From positions 62,001-126,000 of the forward strand of contig JACKJA010000002.1 in the NCBI GenBank assembly GCA_020638175.1: 64,000 bases of DNA, read 5' to 3'. Position numbers and translations under genes: made by a program. The notes beneath the pieces were generated by a model. That model saw only the letters and a program-made list of their open reading frames with translations. It had not been told where the DNA came from and searched no databases. Origin of the DNA: Rhodospirillales bacterium (GTDB lineage Bacteria > Pseudomonadota > Alphaproteobacteria > Micavibrionales > Micavibrionaceae). Below, piece after piece: positions 20,014 through 28,228 of this stretch (positions within the stretch are counted from its first letter, which is position 1; the number at the start of each line of letters is the position of its first letter).

Positions 20014-20102
20014 CTTTTATCTTTCCACTTTTTAATCTTTAAAACTCTGCGGACAACCCTGCGGCCCCGCCGTAAACATACTCTTATCCGTTGGACCGGT
20101 GA

Positions 20103-20131
20103 GTTTTACGCGCCCCTTCAATAATTGTCAA
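20103..20131 (-). promoter_or_regulatory. Strong sigma-70 promoter of rpsT
   Basis: Read on the minus strand, TTGACA (20126-20131), a 17-nt spacer and TAAAAC (20103-20108) give a near-consensus promoter. It implies an rpsT leader of about 80 nt. E. coli S20 also represses its own translation through its leader; whether this leader does so cannot be told. Confidence 0.75.
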
Positions 20132-20188
20132 GATAAACTGTGAAAATCATATAAATTCAAAAAATTGCGCCTTGACCGGCGCCCGCAT

Positions 20189-20587
20189 CTATGGTGCCCG
20201 CGGCCGCACTTCAAAGTAAATCAGGAGCGAGTCGTCCTGCGGCACGATCCGGTATGACAGGGCTTCCCCTTGCCGGACAAACTGGCCTATCCCCACAGAA
20301 ACCCAGCCCAGTTGCGGTAAAGTAACATCATAAAACGATGCCAGCTTTTCAGCATCGGCGGCCTCCGTCACCGCCAGGGACTCGATAATCCGCCCCTCCG
20401 GCTTGTCGAACACCAGCGCCCCTTCAGGAATCTCGTAGAGACCGTCCATCAAAGGAACGTCCGGCAACATTTCAAAAAAGCGGGGGGCCAGAGGCTCTCC
20501 GCCCGTTTGCGCCAAAGCGGTCCCGGGGGCTTGTCCCCACAGGCACAGCCCCAAAAGCAAAGACAGTATTTGAATATGCCTGATCAT
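20189..20587 (-). CDS. Secreted protein of unknown function
   Basis: The start [17 protein letters not shown] at 20587 follows GGAG at 8 nt and gives a signal peptide cleaved near TALA-QTGG; the six-codon longer form is less likely. The mature part is about 100 residues with a pattern of short strands ([18 protein letters not shown]) and no recognised domain. It overlaps the end of fpg by 4 nt, so the two are probably co-translated, although a functional link with base-excision repair is not evident. Confidence 0.7.
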   Translation of the reverse strand: MIRHIQILSLLLGLCLWGQAPGTALAQTGGEPLAPRFFEMLPDVPLMDGLYEIPEGALVFDKPEGRIIESLAVTEAADAEKLASFYDVTLPQLGWVSVGIGQFVRQGEALSYRIVPQDDSLLIYFEVRPRAP

Positions 20588-21429
20588 TTTTGTTTCTCCG
20601 GGCAATAAAAGCTCGACCGGCCCGCTTGCCGTATCTGCCGAACACCCTTTGTCTTGCTTACATCACAAGTGCAGCCGGGGCAAGGTTCTCCCGCGCGCCC
20701 ATACACAGCAAATTGATGCTGGAAATAACCAAGATGCCCGTCCGCCTGCCGGTAATCTTTGAGAGAACTGCCCCCGGCGGCAATCGCCCGGCCCAGAACA
20801 TCGCGGATAGCCACGACCAGCGCCTCGGCTTCATCCGGCTTAATATTGGCCGCCGGACGTTCCGGATCAATGCCGGCCTGGAACAGGGCTTCGCACACGT
20901 AAATATTCCCCAGCCCCGCGACATGGCGTTGATCCAGCAGCGCCGTTTTGATCGGAGTCTGCCGCCCCGCCAGCGCCGCCGCCAGAACGGGCGCGGAAAA
21001 ATCGTTCCCCAAAGGCTCCGGCCCCAGACCGGCAAAGGCTTTATGATCCGACCATGTATTTTCCTCCAGCAACAGCACCATGCCAAAGCGCCGCGGATCG
21101 CGGAACACCAGCCGCGCGCCGTTATCAAAGGTCAGGATCAAATGGTCGTGCTTTTCCGGCGTGTAATCCTCCCCCGGCGCCGGCAGCAACACCCGCCCGC
21201 TCATCCCCAGATGCAGGACCAGCACCCGACCCCCGTCCAGATGCGCCAAGATATATTTCGCCCGACGGGACAGACGGTTGACGGTTTTACCGGTTAAAAT
21301 TTCAGGCAGCCTGTCGGGAAACGGCACACGCAATCCGGCACGACGCTGATCGACCTGTGCGATCTGCCGCCCTGTGACCACCGGCGCCATGCCGCGCATA
21401 ACAGTTTCAACTTCAGGTAATTCAGGCAT
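20584..21429 (-). CDS. mutM: Formamidopyrimidine-DNA glycosylase
   Basis: A bifunctional glycosylase/AP lyase that removes 8-oxoguanine. The start is set at 21429, where the protein begins [14 protein letters not shown]: the catalytic proline P2 and E3 must be at the N-terminus after Met removal, so the 51-residue extension of the longest ORF is excluded. The H2TH region reads [18 protein letters not shown]. The C-terminal zinc finger has CPGC and a FYCPEKQK ending, with a C-T-C departure between them. Length of 281 residues is typical. A hairpin with a T tract lies 37 nt upstream and may regulate it. Confidence 0.95.
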   Translation of the reverse strand: MPELPEVETVMRGMAPVVTGRQIAQVDQRRAGLRVPFPDRLPEILTGKTVNRLSRRAKYILAHLDGGRVLVLHLGMSGRVLLPAPGEDYTPEKHDHLILTFDNGARLVFRDPRRFGMVLLLEENTWSDHKAFAGLGPEPLGNDFSAPVLAAALAGRQTPIKTALLDQRHVAGLGNIYVCEALFQAGIDPERPAANIKPDEAEALVVAIRDVLGRAIAAGGSSLKDYRQADGHLGYFQHQFAVYGRAGEPCPGCTCDVSKTKGVRQIRQAGRSSFYCPEKQK

Positions 21430-21466
21430 GGGAACGACCATGCCGCCGCCCACGGATCGACGCAAG

Positions 21467-21564
21467 AAAAAAAAGACTGTCAGGCGGGGAAGCCTGACAG
21501 TCCAGATTTGTGTGTGGGGTAAAACAACGCATGCGAGTGGGGAGATGCATGTTTGCCGCTGTTT
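21467..21564 (-). ncRNA. Candidate small RNA, or terminated leader of mutM
   Basis: On the minus strand a near-consensus promoter (21571-21600) is followed by about 100 nt without a convincing gene and then a strong rho-independent terminator: an 11-bp perfect stem (21475-21485 / 21492-21502), a six-base loop TTCCCC and an uninterrupted T8 (21467-21474). No minus-strand gene lies upstream for more than 1.9 kb, so the terminator must belong to a short transcript. Pyrimidine-rich CTCCCC and TTCCCC single-stranded stretches could pair with ribosome binding sites. Alternatively it is an attenuator, since mutM starts 37 nt further on. Confidence 0.6.
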
Positions 21565-21570
21565 GATAAG

Positions 21571-21600
21571 GTTATATGTCATTCCTTATATCGGCGTCAA
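21571..21600 (-). promoter_or_regulatory. Promoter of the candidate small RNA / mutM leader
   Basis: TTGACG (21595-21600) and TATAAC (21571-21576) are spaced by 18 nt on the minus strand; shifting by one gives ATATAA at 17 nt. The predicted start is near 21564. Confidence 0.6.
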
Positions 21601-21734
21601 GCTTTTTGTAATAAAAAATGCATTATTTGTAATTTTTTATAGACAATCGATTTTAAGCTTGCTATAGAAAGAATAGAGATACGAACAATTATTTACATAA
21701 TAACAATAACTTAGACGATAAATAAGGGAACCAG

Positions 21735-22433
21735 ATGCCTACAATCGCGCAAATCCGCGCCGCCCGCGCCCTTTTGGGATGGAGCCAGACCGACCTCGCC
21801 GATCATGCGGGTCTGTCACAGACGGGAATTGCGCGCCTTGAAAACGGCACCAACAGCCCGAATGCCGCCACCATGGAAAAGATAAACGCCGCCTTTGACC
21901 GCGCCGATATCGAGTTTTTGGGTGATACCGGTCTGCGCCAGCGCACAGGAGAAGTCAAAACATATCGCGGACAGGATGGATTCCGGGATTTTATGGATGA
22001 TGTCTACGAAACAGCTCGTGACGAAGGCGGGGAAATTTGCCTGTTCAATGCTCGCCCAGAAAACTGGCTAAATCTTTTGGGGCAGGAATGGTGCTTGATG
22101 CACGCTGAAAGAATGGTCGATATTAAAGACAGATACAACTTCAGAACAATAGCAAAACAAAGTGACGACGCATTAATTGGGCAAAGGTTCATTGAATACA
22201 GATGGATCCCCGAGGGTATGTTTGATGAGAGATCCTTTTATTGTTACGGCAACAAGCTAGCTTTCTTGGATTTCAGAGAAAACGACATTGAAATATGGGT
22301 TCTCGACCATCAGAAATTTTCTGAGGGATTCAAAACTCTTTTCCAAATCAGCTGGGACAGCGTCACAACAAAAGCCAAAATTGATCCCAAAAAAGATATC
22401 AGAAACATAAAAAAAGATGATGAAGAAGAGTAA
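21735..22433 (+). CDS. XRE-type HTH regulator with C-terminal sensor-like domain
   Basis: The 232-residue protein begins with an XRE helix-turn-helix (IRAARALLGWSQTDLADHAG, then LSQTGIARLENGTNSP, residues about 5-45). The C-terminal 150 residues contain GGEICLFNARPENWL, YCYGNKLAFLDF and IEIWVLDHQKFSEGFKTLF, resembling the TrmB/PLD-like effector domains of other regulators; this similarity is judged by eye. AAGGGA precedes the ATG by 6 nt. Its last 17 nt overlap the formyltransferase gene, so the two are translationally coupled. It may respond to a metabolite of that enzyme. Confidence 0.8.
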   Translation: MPTIAQIRAARALLGWSQTDLADHAGLSQTGIARLENGTNSPNAATMEKINAAFDRADIEFLGDTGLRQRTGEVKTYRGQDGFRDFMDDVYETARDEGGEICLFNARPENWLNLLGQEWCLMHAERMVDIKDRYNFRTIAKQSDDALIGQRFIEYRWIPEGMFDERSFYCYGNKLAFLDFRENDIEIWVLDHQKFSEGFKTLFQISWDSVTTKAKIDPKKDIRNIKKDDEEE

Positions 22434-23373
22434 AATTGCACTACTAATCAATAACAATATTTCAGGAAACCTTATTGTTTCAAAACTGTTCCCTGAACTG
22501 TTGAAACTTAATCTTACGCCGGTCATTTACATCTTACATCCGCATGTCCCGAAAAGTGCACAAATAGGCAAACTTCAAAATTTTGGATTTTACGACCATA
22601 CTATTGGCAGCTCTGTTCTATTCCCTTTTTTAGAGAGTAAACCTACACTTTTAAACGAAGACAAAACCCCGTACACAGATATTGCTTATAGCTATAAACA
22701 AATAGCAGATTTATATAGTACGGAAGTCACACACATTGAAAATTTTAACGAACCCACAGAACATGAAAAAGTATGTAAAGACAAAGAAATTATAGGCTGC
22801 ATATCCATAAGGAACCTGCAAATATTCAAGCCGCATACTATAGCCGCCATCAAAAATAGTGGTAAATTTCTATGGAATCTTCATACAGGAATACTCCCTG
22901 AATACAGAGGAGTATTTCCTCAATTATGGGCAATGGCTAACGATGAAAAAGAAACAGGAGTAACCCTTCATCATGTCGATGAAGGAATAGATACGGGTCC
23001 AATCATATGCTCAGAAAGGTTCCCTATAGACAAACAATCATCTTTTTTAAAAATATTTTTTGAATCGCATACATATGCAACGTCCTGCATAATCAAGGCA
23101 ATAAAATCAGGAGATCATAAATCAGTCCTCGAACAGAGTGCACAGGCTGGCGAAAGCAATTATTATACTTTCCCAACTCCTAAAAATTGCGAAAATTGGG
23201 AAAAAAAGGGTATTCACATTTCAAACCCAAAAGAAATAGTCGATATCCTCTCAAAATCGTATAGCTTGGAAGGATCCCAACATCACCAAGAACTCCGCAA
23301 TGCGCTGATACAAGCCTCAGCTGAATGGGAACAACGCATACAAAGAACAACAAGAACAAAAAAAGCCGCCTGA
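22417..23373 (+). CDS. Formyltransferase-fold enzyme of unknown substrate, low GC
   Basis: The 318-residue protein has the formyl_transf_N core of Fmt, PurN and sugar N-formyltransferases: the catalytic Asn in WNLHTGILPEYRG, the His in VTLHHVDEGID and the Asp in the DTGPIICSE segment. The N-terminal part has a Rossmann-like IALLINNNISGNLI start, and the C-terminal part is not like Fmt. It is too divergent to be the housekeeping tRNA enzyme. Codon use is visibly AT-rich compared with neighbours, suggesting acquisition. It overlaps the XRE gene and ends in a terminator. A sugar or small-molecule formylation role is possible. Confidence 0.8.
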   Translation: MMKKSKIALLINNNISGNLIVSKLFPELLKLNLTPVIYILHPHVPKSAQIGKLQNFGFYDHTIGSSVLFPFLESKPTLLNEDKTPYTDIAYSYKQIADLYSTEVTHIENFNEPTEHEKVCKDKEIIGCISIRNLQIFKPHTIAAIKNSGKFLWNLHTGILPEYRGVFPQLWAMANDEKETGVTLHHVDEGIDTGPIICSERFPIDKQSSFLKIFFESHTYATSCIIKAIKSGDHKSVLEQSAQAGESNYYTFPTPKNCENWEKKGIHISNPKEIVDILSKSYSLEGSQHHQELRNALIQASAEWEQRIQRTTRTKKAA

Positions 23374-23390
23374 TCCAGACGGCTTTTCGT
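23361..23390 (+). terminator. Terminator of the XRE-formyltransferase operon
   Basis: AAAAGCCG (23361-23368) pairs with CGGCTTTT (23380-23387), followed by CGTTATTTG. The left arm overlaps the last codons of the formyltransferase gene. Confidence 0.7.
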
Positions 23391-23423
23391 TATTTGTATC
23401 TAAAAGTAGCGGCGCAACACTGG

Positions 23424-23500
23424 CCGGGCACGGCTAGAAAAACAAGGCGAAGCGTAGTTGAAACCTACGTGAGCCGATGTTTGACAACGCCCGTGCCCGG
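23424..23500. repeat. Extended multi-tier hairpin element downstream of groEL
   Basis: A 10-bp perfect outer stem (CCGGGCACGG 23424-23433 / CCGTGCCCGG 23491-23500) encloses pairable AAACA/TGTTT and GGC/GCC segments and an inner CGTAG (23453-23457) / CTACG (23465-23469) hairpin. It lies in the gap between the formyltransferase operon and the groEL stop, so it could be a groEL 3' UTR structure or a copy of a dispersed repeat. Confidence 0.55.
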
Positions 23501-23519
23501 ATCAGGGGCAGCGCCGGGC

Positions 23520-25193
<1,674 letters not shown>

Positions 25194-25238
25194 TTAAAAT
25201 TGGCATTTGTAATCTTCGTTTCAGGCAAACCCTTAAAA

Positions 25239-25535
25239 CTAAGCAGCAGCCTCGATTACACCCATAATGTCGCTTTCCTTCATAACCAGCATCTCTTCAC
25301 CGTCAATGGTGACTTCCGTGCCGGACCATTTGGAAAACAGAACGCGGTCGCCGGCTTTGACATCCAGCGGAACAACTTTCCCGCTCTCATCACGTGCGCC
25401 GGAACCCACAGCGACAATTTCACCTTCCATAGGTTTTTCTTTAACCGTATCTGGAATGATGATGCCCCCAGGGGTCTTCTCATCGATCTCCACACGGCGC
25501 AGAAGCACACGATCATGCAAAGGACGAAATTTCAT
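25239..25535 (-). CDS. groES: 10 kDa co-chaperonin GroES
   Basis: The heptameric lid of GroEL. The start [16 protein letters not shown] at 25535 follows AGGAG at 8 nt, so the longer ORF is not used. The 98 residues carry the mobile loop [17 protein letters not shown] segment ([18 protein letters not shown]) and the domain end [12 protein letters not shown]. It is the first gene of the groE operon. Confidence 0.98.
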   Translation of the reverse strand: MKFRPLHDRVLLRRVEIDEKTPGGIIIPDTVKEKPMEGEIVAVGSGARDESGKVVPLDVKAGDRVLFSKWSGTEVTIDGEEMLVMKESDIMGVIEAAA

Positions 25536-25630
25536 TTTGGTTTCTCCTTGGATTTTTTCTTGGTTAAAACACAATGACCATTTTCCAGAAGCCCAAATTC
25601 AGGCGCCTCTATCTTATGGCCGAGAGTCAT

Positions 25631-25657
25631 TTAAAGCACAGTTGCGGGGATTTCAAG
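25631..25657 (-). promoter_or_regulatory. Probable RpoH (sigma-32) promoter of groESL
   Basis: On the minus strand CTTG (25654-25657, in GACTTGAAA) is followed by CTTTAA (25631-25636) 17 nt after the CTTG. This approximates the alphaproteobacterial RpoH pattern CTTG-N17-CYTATNT. No CIRCE inverted repeat was found between it and groES. Confidence 0.5.
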
Positions 25658-25705
25658 TCTTTTCCCATAGGAACACGAGACTTAAACCGGGCAACCTTAA
25701 AACTT

Positions 25706-25735
25706 TTGAAACCAAATTCGTGCTATCATTATAAC
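25706..25735 (+). promoter_or_regulatory. Probable sigma-70 promoter of usg
   Basis: TTGAAA (25706-25711) and TATAAC (25730-25735) with an 18-nt spacer lie 27 bp before the usg start. Confidence 0.45.
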
Positions 25736-25761
25736 TGGTGAAACAGAAGGTTTTTGCATAG

Positions 25762-26028
25762 ATGGCTGATTTTAATAGGCAAATCATGGAAAACTACCGC
25801 CTGACAACGGCGGAGATCATCTATCGCCTACCGGATTACCCGGATTTCCTGCAATCCTTCATATGGCAAAACTATGATATCGCTCCAAAATTCCCGGAAC
25901 TTCATAACTTCTTGAATTTCTGGAAGAAAGAGATCGAAGGCTCCATTCACTCAGTTTATGTCGCCAGCAAAAAAATCATAACGCCATCCGATTTCGGTTT
26001 CCACGATTATGAAGTCACACTCCAGTAA
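25762..26028 (+). CDS. usg: Usg family protein
   Basis: The 88-residue protein matches the small alphaproteobacterial Usg family, named from a gene in a tryptophan locus: YRLTTAEIIYRLPDYPDFLQ, then FIWQNYDIAPKFPELHNFL and FWKKEIEGSIHSVYVA. Its function is unknown. It is divergent from groESL, has its own promoter and ends at a shared terminator. The family is nearly confined to alphaproteobacteria, which helps place the organism. Confidence 0.9.
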   Translation: MADFNRQIMENYRLTTAEIIYRLPDYPDFLQSFIWQNYDIAPKFPELHNFLNFWKKEIEGSIHSVYVASKKIITPSDFGFHDYEVTLQ

Positions 26029-26052
26029 CGCCCAGCCCCCCGTCTGAAAACG

Positions 26053-26082
26053 AAAAAGCCGCCCCAAAGGGCGGCCTTTTGT
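26053..26082. terminator. Bidirectional terminator between usg and the small lipoprotein gene
   Basis: AAAAGCCGCCC and GGGCGGCCTTTT form a stem with a CAAA loop between two convergent genes, with A and T tracts on the two sides. Confidence 0.85.
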
Positions 26083-26106
26083 AATCTTATCTGTCTGTAC
26101 AAACGC

Positions 26107-26310
26107 TTATTTGCGTTGTGCAGATTCGAACACGCGCTCAGCTTTATGGGTCTCAACAACCGGAGCCGGTGCTTCCATAGACGTTGCCGTACGCTCATCA
26201 GCGTAAGGAGCTTGACGCTCGTAGCTGTAATCAACGTCATCGCCATTTGCTGCACAAGCAGACACGGCCATTGCGGCACCAATCATACATACTGTCATAA
26301 TCTTTTTCAT
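26107..26310 (-). CDS. Small lipoprotein of unknown function
   Basis: The 67-residue protein has a lipoprotein signal peptide (MKKIMTVCMIGAAMAVSAC), with the lipobox VSAC placing the lipid-bearing Cys at 19. The mature part is about 49 residues, polar, and shows no domain. It is preceded by an AT-rich gap of about 170 bp and ends at a terminator, so it is probably monocistronic. Confidence 0.75.
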   Translation of the reverse strand: MKKIMTVCMIGAAMAVSACAANGDDVDYSYERQAPYADERTATSMEAPAPVVETHKAERVFESAQRK

Positions 26311-26478
26311 TTTAGCTCTCTTTCTTCAATCAAAGATTAAATTACGGAACAAACCAACTATGCTCTGCATACGCTGAAGAGCAAAACCTATTCCTTTATA
26401 CACACATATATAGACAACACAAAGAACATTGCACACTGTTTTTTCAATTTTTTTCTTTTTTTTCAGCTTTTTCTTAAA

Positions 26479-27795
26479 TCAGGTATTGTTATTTTTCTGT
26501 ACCTTCCGAAAGTATGCCTCAATCCCTTCCCGGAGGGAACCTGCAATTTTCCGCCGGTAATCAGTCTGGTTCAACATCTGCGCCTCCTGCCTGTTGGACA
26601 TAAAGCCCATCTCCACAAGGACAGAAGGAATATCCGGTGCCTTCAGCACCGCAAATCCGGCATAACGATGCGGGTTTTCGAGCGTTTTAACACTGCTGCT
26701 TTTCATGGTCACCACCATGGTATTGGCCAGGAATTTTGACTGGTTCATCGTATCGCGCATCGCCAGATCAACCAGGATACTGGCCACCGTTTCATCTTCG
26801 ACGCTCAAATCAACCCCGGCAATCAGGTCTGCCCGGTTTTCCCGCGCCGCCAGCCGTTCAGTCTGGGCATCCGAGGCTTTCTCCGACAGCGTATAAATCG
26901 AAGCGCCGCGAACATTTGACTTGTCGATGGAATCCGCATGCAGGGAAACAAACAGATCGGCATTCCTTTTCCGGGCATACGCCACGCGCTTGTGAAGGCG
27001 AATATAGGTATCCGTATCGCGGGTCAGGTGAACGGTATACCGTCCGGTCGCCTCTAATTGGCGTTTTAGCTCTTTGGCCATGGCCAGCGTCACATGCTTT
27101 TCGAACACGCCATTGGCACCGACCGCGCCGGGATCAGTGCCGCCATGACCGGGATCAATAACGATAATCGGTTTTTCTGTACGGGGCGGTATGCCGTCCG
27201 GCAAAGGCGGCTTGTGCGGCGGAACAATCATCCCCCCCGCCGTTTTGATCGTCTTTTGCGCCTGATTGCCGGCTTCTTGGGGCATGGAAGAAACAGCCAT
27301 ATTGCTGGCCATCACCGGCGTGACATTATCGACATCCAGATTGCCCAGCAACCGGCCTTTATATTGCAGGAATTCATCCTGATTCGCAGATGAAAAATCG
27401 AGAACCAGCCGATGCGGATGATCCCTGTCCTGTGGCAAAATAAATGCCGAGCGAATCACAACCGGCCCCGCCATATCAACGACTATGCGGGAAACTCCCG
27501 GCTTTAAGCGCCCCTGACGAACATCCTTGACCGCGCCGCCGACAGGCTTGGCGATCGCCCCGGCCTGCCAGTCAAAGTCCGGCAAATCGACAACCATCCG
27601 GTAGGGATCGGCCAAAACGAAAGCGCGAAAATCTGTTTTTTCGCTCAGGTCAACGACCAGACGCGTTTTATCCGGATGCGCGCCGAAACGGATACCGTCG
27701 ATACTCAGCGCCCGCGCACTGGCCGGCCACCCCGCCATCAGCAAAGTGACCGTCAATAGCAGACCAGCCATAAAACGTCCGTACGATTTCAACAA
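26479..27795 (-). CDS. amiC: N-acetylmuramoyl-L-alanine amidase with AMIN domain (AmiC type)
   Basis: A periplasmic zinc amidase that splits septal peptidoglycan. It has a signal peptide, an AMIN domain (about 30-125, with GIRFGAHPDKTRLVVDLS) and an Amidase_3 domain (about 210-430). Likely zinc ligands are the His of IDPGHGGTDPGA, the Glu of VFEKH and the His of SLHADSID; the catalytic Glu is in LVEMGFMSN. The 438 residues are a usual length. It lies upstream of, and divergent from, rne. Confidence 0.95.
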   Translation of the reverse strand: MLKSYGRFMAGLLLTVTLLMAGWPASARALSIDGIRFGAHPDKTRLVVDLSEKTDFRAFVLADPYRMVVDLPDFDWQAGAIAKPVGGAVKDVRQGRLKPGVSRIVVDMAGPVVIRSAFILPQDRDHPHRLVLDFSSANQDEFLQYKGRLLGNLDVDNVTPVMASNMAVSSMPQEAGNQAQKTIKTAGGMIVPPHKPPLPDGIPPRTEKPIIVIDPGHGGTDPGAVGANGVFEKHVTLAMAKELKRQLEATGRYTVHLTRDTDTYIRLHKRVAYARKRNADLFVSLHADSIDKSNVRGASIYTLSEKASDAQTERLAARENRADLIAGVDLSVEDETVASILVDLAMRDTMNQSKFLANTMVVTMKSSSVKTLENPHRYAGFAVLKAPDIPSVLVEMGFMSNRQEAQMLNQTDYRRKIAGSLREGIEAYFRKVQKNNNT

Positions 27796-28228
27796 ATCAG
27801 TCTTCCCGCAGCCCTATTAAGTCCCAACATTCTTTCTTATCATACTTTACAGATCAGTAAAACCTGAGGCACGCTCACCTCACTTTAACATCTTCCAAAT
27901 CTTTTGTGTCCTTGTCCATTTTTTAGTGGACGGCCCGGCCAACAATTTGTATTGTGCAAAAAGCGACCCGTTGTGGCTATGCAGAGCGAAGAATTTTCGC
28001 AGAATTTTATAAGGTTTCGCTAGACGCAACGGTACCATAGGAAGGCACAGTTTGACCTTCCGCAGCCGATATTGGCCTGTTCGAACCGAATATCAACCGT
28101 TGCGAACATCCGTAGTATTATCGGCCGGAGTTTTGAACTGAGTGTAAGGAACAATGATGCCTTGCGCCACCCGTTCTGCATGGTCGCTTGCAGAGGGTCA
28201 GGCTGCGGCGTCCATGGAGATTTATAAA
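27796..28228 (+). promoter_or_regulatory. Long structured region upstream of rne
   Basis: This 433-bp gap between divergent amiC and rne has no separate gene. It includes hairpin-forming pairs on the rne side: GCGA/TCGC near 27998-28012, GGAAGG/CCTTCC (28040-28061) and GATATT/AATATC (about 28071-28092). E. coli rne is autoregulated through a long structured 5' UTR; a comparable leader here is inference from length and structure. An in-frame extension of rne from 28154 exists but lacks family sequence. Confidence 0.4.

Noticed and set aside
28154..28228. In-frame N-terminal extension of rne
   Set aside because: The RNase E N-terminus (M-x-KKMLIDA) and the GGAG site fit 28229; the upstream 25 codons have no family counterpart.
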